Positions 1-5,675 of a DNA stretch of 5,675 bases are shown here, piece by piece. Under the pieces are notes generated by a model that saw nothing but the letters and a program-made list of their open reading frames with translations, had not been told where the DNA came from and ran no database searches. The stretch is from contig SKWV01000474.1 of assembly GCA_007128755.1 (NCBI GenBank), positions 1 to 5,675 of the forward strand. The letters are read 5' to 3'. Origin of the DNA: Trueperaceae bacterium. Its GTDB lineage: Bacteria > Deinococcota > Deinococci > Deinococcales > Trueperaceae. A program made the translations under genes and the position numbers. The stretch's first letter is position 1. Each line of letters starts with the position of its first letter.

Positions 1-856
1 CCTGCGGGCACGCGCCGAGCTGCGCCGCTTCGGGCCGGACCTGGTGATCGGCTTCGGCGGCTTCGCCTCGTTCCCGGGCTGCGCCGCGGCGGCCACCTTG
101 GGCGTCCCGCTCGTCCTGCACGAGACCAACGCCGTGCCGGGGCTGGTGACGCGCTGGTTCGCGCGGCGCGCGGCGCTCGTGATCACCTGCCAGGAGATCA
201 CGAACGCGGCGCTGCCGCGCGCTCGCACCCTCACGCTCCCCTTCCCCGTGCGCGAGGAGCGAGCGCCACGCGCCGACGCGCGCGCGGCGCTCGGCTTGCC
301 ACACGGCGCGCTCGTCACGCTCGTCATGGGTGGCTCGCAGGGCTCGCTGGCGCTGAACCGCGCCGTGCCCGAGGCCTACCGGCGGCTCGAGCGCGGCGTC
401 ATCGGGGAGCGAGAGCACTGGGTCCTCCACGCGAGCGGGAGGCGCTGGTTCGATGAGGTCGCGGCCGCCACCGCCGACCTGCCGACGTATGCCGTGCGCG
501 GCTTCGTGGATGCTACGCTCGCGTGGTCGGCAGCCGACCTCGCGCTCACGCGCGGGGGGTTCGGCACGCTGGCCGAGGCCGCCTACCACGGGGTCCCGTT
601 GGTGGTGGTGCCGTTACCGAGCGCCTCCGACGATCATCAGCGTCACAACGCCGTCGCGCTCGCGGGAGACGGAGCTGGTCGCTGGGTCGCGCAGGGGGAC
701 GACGAGGGCCTGCTCGAGGCCTGGTCGTGGCTGCTCGACGACGCGCGACGCGAGCGGGCCACGCGCGCCATGCAGGCACGATCGCCTGCCGGCGGGGCCG
801 AAGTACTCATCGACACCATCCTGCCCATCGCGGCGGGTCAGAGGACGGACGCATGA
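1..856 (+). CDS. murG: MurG, lipid II-forming GlcNAc transferase (5' partial)
   Basis: MurG is the peripheral inner-membrane GT-B glycosyltransferase that moves GlcNAc from UDP-GlcNAc to lipid I, giving lipid II. The gene enters from the left edge; the first full codon is at base 2 and 284 residues are visible, so roughly the first 80-90 residues of a typical 355-370 aa protein are missing. Visible motifs are the acceptor-side GFGGFASFPG (47-76), HETNAVPG (where the family usually has HEQNAVPG), the GGSQGS loop at 329-346 opening the C-terminal Rossmann domain, RGGFGTLAEAAYHG (551-592) with the nucleotide-binding region Glu at 575-577, and DDHQRHNA (629-652). The GTG at 44 is internal, because the frame and the homology continue upstream. 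The TGA stop overlaps the murC ATG, suggesting coupled translation. Family assignment is firm; differences in the HEQN and RSGALT-type motifs are conservative or lineage-specific. Confidence 0.95.
   Translation, partial: LRARAELRRFGPDLVIGFGGFASFPGCAAAATLGVPLVLHETNAVPGLVTRWFARRAALVITCQEITNAALPRARTLTLPFPVREERAPRADARAALGLPHGALVTLVMGGSQGSLALNRAVPEAYRRLERGVIGEREHWVLHASGRRWFDEVAAATADLPTYAVRGFVDATLAWSAADLALTRGGFGTLAEAAYHGVPLVVVPLPSASDDHQRHNAVALAGDGAGRWVAQGDDEGLLEAWSWLLDDARRERATRAMQARSPAGGAEVLIDTILPIAAGQRTDA
840..845 (+). promoter_or_regulatory. ribosome binding site of murC
   Basis: AGAGGA lies seven bases before the murC ATG, inside the last codons of murG. It supports the start at 853 and re-initiation by ribosomes ending murG. 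Confidence 0.65.
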
Positions 857-2277
857 ATCACGTACATTTCATGGGCATCGGCGGCGTCAGCATGCAGGGC
901 CTCGCGCGCTGGTGGCACGCCGACGGCCTCACGGTCAGCGGCTGCGACCTCCACGACGGTCCGACGCTCCGGTCGCTCCGGGAGATGGGCATCGCCGTCC
1001 ACCTCGGGCACGACCCCCGTCATCTGGACGGCGTCGACACCCTCGTGACCACGATGGCGGTCCCGACCGATCACCCCGAGGTCATGCGGGCCCACGAGCT
1101 GGGCGTGCGCGTGGTGCCGCGGATCGAGCTGCTCGCCGAGCTCTTCACGCGGCGAGCCGGGATCGGCGTCACCGGCTCGCACGGCAAGAGCACCACGACC
1201 GGCATGGCGGCGACGCTGTTCATGGCGGCCGGACTCGACCCCTCCGTCCTCTTGGGGGCCAGCCTGCCGAGCCTGGTGCACAACATGCGCTACGGCGCCG
1301 GGCGTCACGCCGTCGCCGAGGTCGACGAGTCCGACCCGGGCTTCGCGGTGCTCCGCAGCGAGGTGGCCGTGGTCACCAACCTGTCCGACGATCACGTCGC
1401 CGGCGACTTCGCCGAGCGACGCAACTACCACGCCACCCTCGACGACCTGCACGCCGCCACCGTGCGCTTCGCCTCGCGGGCCGACCACGTGGTCTACAAC
1501 GGCGACTGGCCGGGGCTGGAGGCGCTCCTGGGCGCCCATCCGTCGCACGTGTCGTTCGGCCACGGCGACGCCAGCGACTACCGCATCGCCGGCGTGGCGC
1601 ACGGCGAACGCGAGACGCGCTTCGACCTGCACCTGCCGAGCGGCCGGACGATCCCCGTCCGGCTGGTCGTGCCGCTCCGGCACAACGTGCACAACGCCGC
1701 CGCGGCGCTCGCCGCGGCCGACATCGCCGGGCTCGATCTCGCGCTCGTCGCGCCCGCGCTCGCGACCTTCGACGGCGTCGGCCGGCGCTGGCAGCGCTGG
1801 GGCACCGTCGACGGCGCCGAGGTCGTCGACGACTACGCGGTCCACCCCACCGAGGTGCACGCGATCCTGAGCGCCGCCAAGGAGACGGGCCGGCGGGTGC
1901 GCGCGGTGCTGCAGCCCCACCGCTGGGTGCGCACCGCCCAGCACTGGCCGGCGCTCGTCGACGCCGCCGCGCTCGCCGACGAGGTGCTCGTGCTCGACGT
2001 GTACGCCGCCGGCGAGGCCGCGATCCCGGGCATCTCGCCCGAGCTGATCGTGGATCGCCTCAACGGGCGCGGCTGCGACGCCAGCCGCCACACCCTGGCC
2101 ACGGCCACCACGTACTTGCAGGGCAGCCTGCGTGAGGGCGACCTGATCATGACGCTCGGTGCGGGCGACGTCTGGCGCGTGGCCGAGGCGCTGATGCAGG
2201 GCGCCGCGCTCCCCCCCGTCGTGCCGGCCGCGCGTCCGGTCGGCTCGAGCGAGACGAGCGATGCCGGGCGTCGTTGA
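853..2277 (+). CDS. murC: MurC, UDP-N-acetylmuramate--L-alanine ligase
   Basis: MurC is the cytoplasmic ATP-dependent ligase that joins L-alanine to UDP-MurNAc, the first stem-peptide step. The product is 474 aa, close to the usual 450-490. Domains in order: N-terminal UDP-binding Rossmann fold with GIGGVSMQGLA near residues 8-18; central ATPase domain with P-loop GSHGKSTTT (108-116; the family usually has GTHGKTTTT), EVDESD (156-161) and the SDDHV segment (178-182); HNVHNA (277-282), followed by the GVGRRW turn into the C-terminal domain; then DDYAVHPTE (326-334, usually DDYGHHPTE), QPHR (354-357), DVYAAGE (382-388) and GAGD (436-439). The ATG at 853 is chosen because GIGG lies at the expected distance and a good ribosome site precedes it. 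It overlaps murG by four bases (ATGA). About 30 low-complexity residues follow the GAGD core and run over the murB start. The enzyme should be active; all key signature residues have their usual or similar side chains. Confidence 0.97.
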   Translation: MNHVHFMGIGGVSMQGLARWWHADGLTVSGCDLHDGPTLRSLREMGIAVHLGHDPRHLDGVDTLVTTMAVPTDHPEVMRAHELGVRVVPRIELLAELFTRRAGIGVTGSHGKSTTTGMAATLFMAAGLDPSVLLGASLPSLVHNMRYGAGRHAVAEVDESDPGFAVLRSEVAVVTNLSDDHVAGDFAERRNYHATLDDLHAATVRFASRADHVVYNGDWPGLEALLGAHPSHVSFGHGDASDYRIAGVAHGERETRFDLHLPSGRTIPVRLVVPLRHNVHNAAAALAAADIAGLDLALVAPALATFDGVGRRWQRWGTVDGAEVVDDYAVHPTEVHAILSAAKETGRRVRAVLQPHRWVRTAQHWPALVDAAALADEVLVLDVYAAGEAAIPGISPELIVDRLNGRGCDASRHTLATATTYLQGSLREGDLIMTLGAGDVWRVAEALMQGAALPPVVPAARPVGSSETSDAGRR

Positions 2278-3175
2278 GGCCTCGCCGAGCCGCGTCCGCC
2301 TGGGCGACCTCACGACGCTCAAGGTCGGCGGGCCGGCCGAGCTCTGGCTCGTGGAGTCCGACGCCGACCTCGCGGCCGCCACGCTCGAGCCGTACCGCGT
2401 GCTGGGGGCGGGATCGAACCTGCTCGTGGCCGACGCCGGCGTGCCCGAGCGCGTCGTGCGTCTCGGCCGCTCCTTCGCCACGCTGGAGGCGATGAACGGT
2501 GCCCCCGACGTGTGGCTCGGGGCCGCGACGCCGCTCCCGGGGCTCGTGCGGCGCGCCCAACGCGTCGGCCTCTCCGGGCTCGAGGGACTGCTCGGCGTGC
2601 CCGCCGTCGTCGGCGGCGCCGTGGCGATGAACGCCGGCACCCGCTTCGGGCAACTCTCCGACACGCTCCGCGAGGTGGAAGTCTTCGTCGACGGGGCGCG
2701 CGAGGTGCTGCCGGCCGACGCGATCGGTCTCGGCTACCGCCGCTCGGCGCTGCCGCCCGGGGCCATCGTCACGCGCGTGCGCCTCGCTCTCACCCCCTCG
2801 ACGCCCGAGCGCGTGCAACATGCCATGGACGCCGTCGACGCGGCGCGCGCGGGGCAGCCGAAGGTCAAGTCCGCCGGCTGCGCCTTCAAGAACCCGGCCG
2901 GCGACAGCGCCGGGCGCCTCATCGACGCCGCCGGCCTCAAGGGCCTGCGCGTCGGCGACGCGATGATCGCGCACGAGCACGCGAACTTCATCATCAACTT
3001 AGGCGCCGCCAGCGCCGCCGACGTGGTCGCCCTGATCGAGGCCGTCCGCGCGCGCGTGACTGTGCCGCTCGAGCTCGAGTGGCGGCGCTGGGGGTTCCCC
3101 GGCGGCGAGAGGGCCTTCCCCGGCACCACGCCGGAGCCTCGCGGCGCCGGCGCCGACCGCCGGCCCGCGCGCTAG
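2261..3175 (+). CDS. murB: MurB, UDP-N-acetylenolpyruvoylglucosamine reductase
   Basis: MurB is the cytoplasmic FAD enzyme that uses NADPH to reduce UDP-GlcNAc-enolpyruvate to UDP-MurNAc, the substrate of MurC next door. The 304 aa product shows FAD-binding motifs KVGGPAEL (21-28), GAGSNLL (49-55) and GLEGLLGVPAVVGGAVAMNAG (106-126, key elements Gly-Gly at 118-119 and MNAG at 123-126). Substrate and catalytic residues: Arg160 in GYRRS (counterpart of E. coli Arg159), Cys207 in SAGCAFKNP where many MurBs have the proton-donating Ser, and Glu273 in LELEW near the C-terminus. Cys at the donor position is, as far as I recall, a natural variant in other lineages. The final 26 residues are a Pro/Arg/Gly-rich tail beyond the usual end. 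The start overlaps murC by 17 bases with only a weak GAG-type ribosome site, so translation probably depends on murC. It ends with TAG, the only amber stop in the window. Confidence 0.96.
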   Translation: MPGVVEASPSRVRLGDLTTLKVGGPAELWLVESDADLAAATLEPYRVLGAGSNLLVADAGVPERVVRLGRSFATLEAMNGAPDVWLGAATPLPGLVRRAQRVGLSGLEGLLGVPAVVGGAVAMNAGTRFGQLSDTLREVEVFVDGAREVLPADAIGLGYRRSALPPGAIVTRVRLALTPSTPERVQHAMDAVDAARAGQPKVKSAGCAFKNPAGDSAGRLIDAAGLKGLRVGDAMIAHEHANFIINLGAASAADVVALIEAVRARVTVPLELEWRRWGFPGGERAFPGTTPEPRGAGADRRPAR

Positions 3176-3184
3176 GGCGCCGGC
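3146..3184 (+). promoter_or_regulatory. possible hairpin masking the ftsQ start
   Basis: GCCGGCGCC at 3146-3154 is the exact reverse complement of GGCGCCGGC at 3176-3184, giving a 9-bp all-GC stem with a 21-base loop. The 3' arm touches the ftsQ ATG and covers part of its AGGG ribosome site. The 5' arm is also part of a 12-base palindrome (3143-3154). A ribosome finishing murB would open the stem. This is inferred from complementarity only; very GC-rich DNA offers competing folds. Confidence 0.35.
3174..3177 (+). promoter_or_regulatory. ribosome binding site of ftsQ
   Basis: AGGG overlaps the murB TAG stop and ends seven bases before the ftsQ ATG at 3185. It is the only plausible site, and no other start codon exists between the murB stop and this ATG in the ftsQ frame. 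Confidence 0.5.
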
Positions 3185-3781
3185 ATGCGCATCGTCTCGG
3201 TGACGGCGTTCGTCCTGCTCGTCCTCGTCGTCGGGATCACGCGCTTCTGGCCGATCATCGAGCGCGTCGAGGTGATCGGCAACGATCACCGCTCCGTCGG
3301 CGACGTCATGCGGCTGGCCGGCGTCGTCCCCGGCGACCCCTTCTTGTGGGTCACGAGCTTCCGGGCGCGGCGGCTGTTGGCCGACCCGTGGGTGCTGCAG
3401 GTGCGCATCACGAGGCACTGGCCGGACACCATCGCCATCGCCGTCTCCGAGCGCGTGCCGGTGCTCTCCGACGGCGCGCGCGCGTGGGCGCTCGACGGGG
3501 TCGAACTGCCCGGAGTGAGTGCCGAACGGCACGCCTCGCTGCCGCTGCTCGAGGGCTGGGGCAGCCCTCGCCTCGAGGAGGCCCTGGTGCTTCTCGGCAT
3601 GTTGGAGGGGTACGGTGTGGAGGTGATAACGTACACGCCGGAAGGGTTCGAGATCCTATTGACGAACGCTACAGTGTCGACGCCCACCGCAGAAGCCTTG
3701 AGGGCGCAGTGGTCGGCCTTCGAGAGCCAACGTGGGGGCCGCATCGCGGTATATCCCTGGGGAGTGAGCAGCGCACCATGA
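3185..3781 (+). CDS. ftsQ: FtsQ/DivIB, divisome POTRA scaffold protein
   Basis: FtsQ (DivIB) is a bitopic membrane protein that links FtsB/FtsL and the septal synthase to the divisome. The 198 aa product has one hydrophobic segment at about residues 4-22, then a POTRA domain at about 24-92: it opens with IERVEVIGNDHRS and contains the typical MRLAGVVPGDPFLWV, an RARRLLADPWV helix, RITRHWPDTIAI and the SERVPV turn (88-93). A beta-rich FtsQ domain follows to the end. The protein is short for the family (commonly 220-280 aa) mainly because almost no cytoplasmic tail precedes the membrane segment: only about three residues. The upstream in-frame TAG rules out an earlier start. The gene is in the same frame as murB, nine bases after its stop, and overlaps ftsA as ATGA. 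FtsQ sequences diverge strongly, so the call rests on fold pattern plus position between murB and ftsA. Confidence 0.88.
   Translation: MRIVSVTAFVLLVLVVGITRFWPIIERVEVIGNDHRSVGDVMRLAGVVPGDPFLWVTSFRARRLLADPWVLQVRITRHWPDTIAIAVSERVPVLSDGARAWALDGVELPGVSAERHASLPLLEGWGSPRLEEALVLLGMLEGYGVEVITYTPEGFEILLTNATVSTPTAEALRAQWSAFESQRGGRIAVYPWGVSSAP
3602..3630 (+). promoter_or_regulatory. candidate internal promoter for ftsA-ftsZ
   Basis: TTGGAG (3602-3607) and GATAAC (3625-3630) are 17 bases apart, matching sigma-70 boxes at three and four of six positions. They lie at the start of an 80-base stretch (3601-3680) with about 55 % GC, well below its surroundings. Promoters inside ftsQ that serve ftsA and ftsZ are established in E. 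coli. Here the match is weak and the site is a guess. Confidence 0.2.
3759..3764 (+). promoter_or_regulatory. possible, distant ribosome site of ftsA
   Basis: GGGGAG is the best purine run before ftsA, but it ends 13 bases before the ATG, longer than usual. Initiation is probably helped by the ATGA overlap with ftsQ. Confidence 0.35.
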
Positions 3782-5010
3782 GTGACGAACGGATCATCGT
3801 CGGGCTCGACATCGGGACCACCAAGATCTGCACCGTGATCGGTGAGATCGCCGGCGACGGCGTCCTCGACATCATCGGTGAAGGCACGGTCCCGTCGGAC
3901 GGCCTCCGCAAGGGTGTGGTCGTCAACCTCGAGCGGACGATCTCCTCCGTTCGGCAGTCGATCCAGGCCGCGCAGCGCGTCGCCGGGGTCGAAGTCCACT
4001 CCGCCTGGGTCGGCGTCGCCGGCTCGCACCTCAAGGCCCTGACCAGCCATGGCATGGCGGCGATCCGTCGCGGCATGCAGATCACCAGGGCCGACGTCGA
4101 TCGCTGCATCGAGAACGCCCAGGCGGTGCCGCTCGAGGCGAACATGGACATCCTCCACGTGATCCCACAGGAGTACGTGGTCGACGGCAACGACGGCATC
4201 AAGGATCCCCTGGGCATGTCGGGCGTCCGGCTCGAGGTCGACGTGCACATCGTCGCCGGAGCCCAGGGTCCCCTGTCGAACCTCCGCCGCTGCGCGCGCG
4301 ACGCCGGCGCCGAGGTCGACGGGCTCGTCGTGCAGGCGCTCGCCTCCGGCCTGTCGGTCCTGGGCGAGGGCGAGTCCGAGACCACCACGCTACTCATCGA
4401 CATCGGTGGCGGCACCACCGACGTCGGCGTCTTCCGGCGCGGCACGCTCGCGCACTCCGCCGTCATCCCGCTCGGCGGCGATCACATCACGCAGGACATC
4501 AGCCAGCTGCTGCGCATCCCGCCCGACGAGGCCGAACGCGTGAAGAAGCGCTACGGCGTCGCGCTGCCCGACCTGGCCGACCGCGACGTGGTGCTCGAGG
4601 TGGCCAACCCCTCCTACACGGCGTCGATCTCCACCTTCGAGCTGGCCCAGGTCATCAAGCCTCGGGTCGTCGAGATCCTCGACCTGGTGAGGCAGAACAT
4701 CGAGCAGCGCATGGGCGCGCTCGAGCTGCTCGCCGGGAGCGTCGTCGTCACCGGCGGCGCCTCCCTGATGCCCGGGCTCGACCAGGTCGCCACCGAGCGC
4801 TTCCGGCTTCCTGTGCGCGTCGGCAAGCCCGAGGGGGTCTCGGGTCTGGTCGACGTCGTCGCCAGCCCTGCTCACGCCACGGCCGTGGGGCTCGTCCGGT
4901 ATGGGATGCTGCATACGGCCGACATGCCCGAGCGCGTCCGCGCCCGTCCCGTCGTCACCTCTGGCGGCATCATCGTCAACATCCGTAATCTCCTGAAGGA
5001 TTTCTTCTGA
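3778..5010 (+). CDS. ftsA: FtsA, actin-like cell division protein
   Basis: FtsA is the actin-fold ATPase that tethers FtsZ filaments to the inner membrane and recruits later divisome proteins. The product is 410 aa, normal for the family. Motifs in order: phosphate-1 loop GLDIGTTK (9-16), the FtsA-specific 1C subdomain around residues 85-165 with HVIPQEYVVDG and PLGMSGVRLEVDVHIV, phosphate-2 LIDIGGGTTD (206-215), and the adenosine motif VVTGGASLMPG (323-333). A short linker leads to a C-terminal amphipathic helix, about residues 398-410 (IIVNIRNLLKDFF), the membrane-targeting sequence. The ATG at 3778 is used because LDIGTTK follows at the usual distance. The frame stays open far upstream through ftsQ and murB, but that part is an arginine-rich off-frame translation and not protein. 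It overlaps ftsQ by four bases. Nothing looks broken. Confidence 0.97.
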   Translation: MSDERIIVGLDIGTTKICTVIGEIAGDGVLDIIGEGTVPSDGLRKGVVVNLERTISSVRQSIQAAQRVAGVEVHSAWVGVAGSHLKALTSHGMAAIRRGMQITRADVDRCIENAQAVPLEANMDILHVIPQEYVVDGNDGIKDPLGMSGVRLEVDVHIVAGAQGPLSNLRRCARDAGAEVDGLVVQALASGLSVLGEGESETTTLLIDIGGGTTDVGVFRRGTLAHSAVIPLGGDHITQDISQLLRIPPDEAERVKKRYGVALPDLADRDVVLEVANPSYTASISTFELAQVIKPRVVEILDLVRQNIEQRMGALELLAGSVVVTGGASLMPGLDQVATERFRLPVRVGKPEGVSGLVDVVASPAHATAVGLVRYGMLHTADMPERVRARPVVTSGGIIVNIRNLLKDFF

Positions 5011-5056
5011 GGCTCGAAGCACGAACCCCCTACTGGGGACGTGAGGGAGTGGTGCC
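5011..5056 (+). other. ftsA-ftsZ intergenic spacer
   Basis: This 46-base gap is the only real spacer in the window besides the nine bases before ftsQ. It contains the ftsZ ribosome site and a small CCCC-TACT-GGGG stem (5027-5038) with no T-run, so no terminator. I see no convincing promoter boxes in it. Confidence 0.7.
5044..5049 (+). promoter_or_regulatory. ribosome binding site of ftsZ
   Basis: AGGGAG ends seven bases before the ftsZ ATG. With murC's it is one of the two best-placed sites in the window, fitting the high FtsZ level relative to FtsA known in other bacteria. Confidence 0.7.
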
Positions 5057-5675
5057 ATGAGTTCGAACGACAACGCGGTCATCAGGGTGATCGGTCTCGG
5101 CGGGGGCGGCAACAACGCCGTCAACCGCATGATCGAGACGGGCCTCCGTGGCGTGGAGTTCATCGCCGCGAACACGGATGCGCAGGTGCTCGCCACCAGC
5201 TTGGCGGACACGCGCATCCAGATGGGCGATCACCTCACGAAGGGCCTCGGCGCCGGCGCCAACCCCGAGATCGGGGAGCAGGCGGCGATGGAGGACCGTG
5301 ACCGCCTGTCGGAGGTCCTGCGCGGCTCCGACCTGGTCTTCATCACGGCCGGCATGGGTGGCGGCACCGGCACCGGCTCCGCCCCGATCGTGGCGGAGAT
5401 CGCCCGCGAACTGGGCGCGCTGACCGTCGCCGTCGTCACCTCCCCGTTCGCGTTCGAGGGCCCCAAGCGCATGCGGCAGTCCGACGAGGGCCTCCGCCGC
5501 CTCGAGGACAAGGTCGACGCGCTCATCGTCGTCGAGAACCAGCGCCTGTTGCAGGCGCTCGACCGCAAGGTCCGCCTCGCCGACGCCTTCCGCGTCGCCG
5601 ACCGCGTGCTCTACCACGGCGTGCGCGGCATCAGCGACGTCATCAACGTGCCCGGCCTGATCAACGTCGACTTCG
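5057..5675 (+). CDS. ftsZ: FtsZ, tubulin-like division GTPase (3' partial)
   Basis: FtsZ is the cytoplasmic GTPase that polymerises into the Z ring. The gene starts at 5057 and runs off the right edge after 206 full codons plus one base, so the T7-loop region, the C-terminal subdomain, the linker and the FtsA-binding tail are not visible. Translation gives MSSNDNAVIRVIGLGGGGNN at the start, with nucleotide-binding GLGGGGNNAVN (13-23), NTDAQ (39-43), the LGAGANPEIG loop, the tubulin signature GGGTGTG (101-107), PFAFEGPKR, and the central-helix region ADRVLYHGVRGISDVINVPG and NVDF just at the edge. The usual IPND-type segment before the central helix reads VENQ. The N-terminus is short, starting seven residues before the core strand, as in Deinococcus FtsZ. 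The ATG is supported by a good ribosome site. Identification is certain; the organism affinity is inferred. Confidence 0.98.
   Translation, partial: MSSNDNAVIRVIGLGGGGNNAVNRMIETGLRGVEFIAANTDAQVLATSLADTRIQMGDHLTKGLGAGANPEIGEQAAMEDRDRLSEVLRGSDLVFITAGMGGGTGTGSAPIVAEIARELGALTVAVVTSPFAFEGPKRMRQSDEGLRRLEDKVDALIVVENQRLLQALDRKVRLADAFRVADRVLYHGVRGISDVINVPGLINVDF

Noticed and set aside
44..46. GTG as the start of MurG
   Set aside because: Family homology (RRFGPDLVIGFGG) continues upstream of it to the left edge, so the gene is cut by the window.
453..2135. Long + strand open frame through murG and murC
   Set aside because: The translation is extremely Arg/Pro-rich and shares no motif with any family; it is the wrong frame of murC.
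838..2664. Long antisense open frame of about 600 codons across murC and murB
   Set aside because: It mirrors two clearly conserved genes, its translation is rich in Arg/Gly/His/Val with no domain pattern, and such frames are expected opposite genes with strong G/C third positions.
2147..2980. Antisense open frame over murB
   Set aside because: Same composition effect as the other antisense frames; no start signal or recognisable domain.
3659..3682. TTGACG as a -35 box
   Set aside because: No acceptable -10 hexamer follows at 16-18 bases, so it is not called on its own.
2512..3777. A 420-codon N-terminal extension of ftsA
   Set aside because: It is an off-frame translation of murB and ftsQ; FtsA starts normally at 3778 just before its phosphate-1 loop.
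5026..5038. CCCC-TACT-GGGG hairpin between ftsA and ftsZ as a terminator
   Set aside because: Only four base pairs and no T-run follow; it sits just before the ftsZ ribosome site.
1..5675. CRISPR, tRNA, rRNA, insertion sequence or phage signals
   Set aside because: No regularly spaced repeats, cloverleaf-like sequence, transposase motifs or terminal inverted repeats were seen; coding space is filled by dcw genes.

Overview
This window is a compact, co-directional piece of a bacterial division and cell wall (dcw) cluster. All genes lie on the + strand in the order murG (3' part) - murC - murB - ftsQ - ftsA - ftsZ (5' part). The DNA is very GC-rich (by eye about 70 %), with strong G/C bias at third codon positions, which produces long but meaningless antisense and off-frame open frames. 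The FtsZ fragment, the murB-ftsQ junction without a ddl gene, and the departure of FtsZ from the usual IPND loop recall the Deinococcota (Deinococcus/Thermus/Truepera side). A high-GC Trueperaceae-like bacterium is my best guess, but this is inference from remembered family sequences, not a search.

Layout: bases 1-856 hold the C-terminal three quarters of MurG, whose stop overlaps the murC start as ATGA. MurC (853-2277) overlaps murB (2261-3175) by 17 bases. murB and ftsQ (3185-3781) lie in the same reading frame, separated by only a TAG and three codons. ftsQ overlaps ftsA (3778-5010) as ATGA. A 46-base gap then leads to ftsZ (5057 to the right edge, open). No terminator, RNA gene, mobile element, CRISPR or phage feature is visible. 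No stretch longer than 46 bases lacks a gene.

The genes work together: MurB completes UDP-MurNAc synthesis, MurC adds the first stem-peptide residue, and MurG adds GlcNAc to lipid I to give lipid II. FtsZ forms the cytokinetic ring, FtsA tethers it to the membrane, and FtsQ is a periplasm-facing scaffold for the septal synthase complex. The overlaps imply one operon with translational coupling.

This is mostly an ordinary conserved region; I do not see a novel defence or mobile system. The points most worth a second look are at the murB-ftsQ junction: an in-frame single-stop boundary, a perfect 9-bp GC stem that would mask the ftsQ start, and an almost absent FtsQ cytoplasmic tail. A second is a locally GC-poor patch in the 3' half of ftsQ that could hold an internal ftsAZ promoter and contains a long perfect match to the anti-Shine-Dalgarno sequence.
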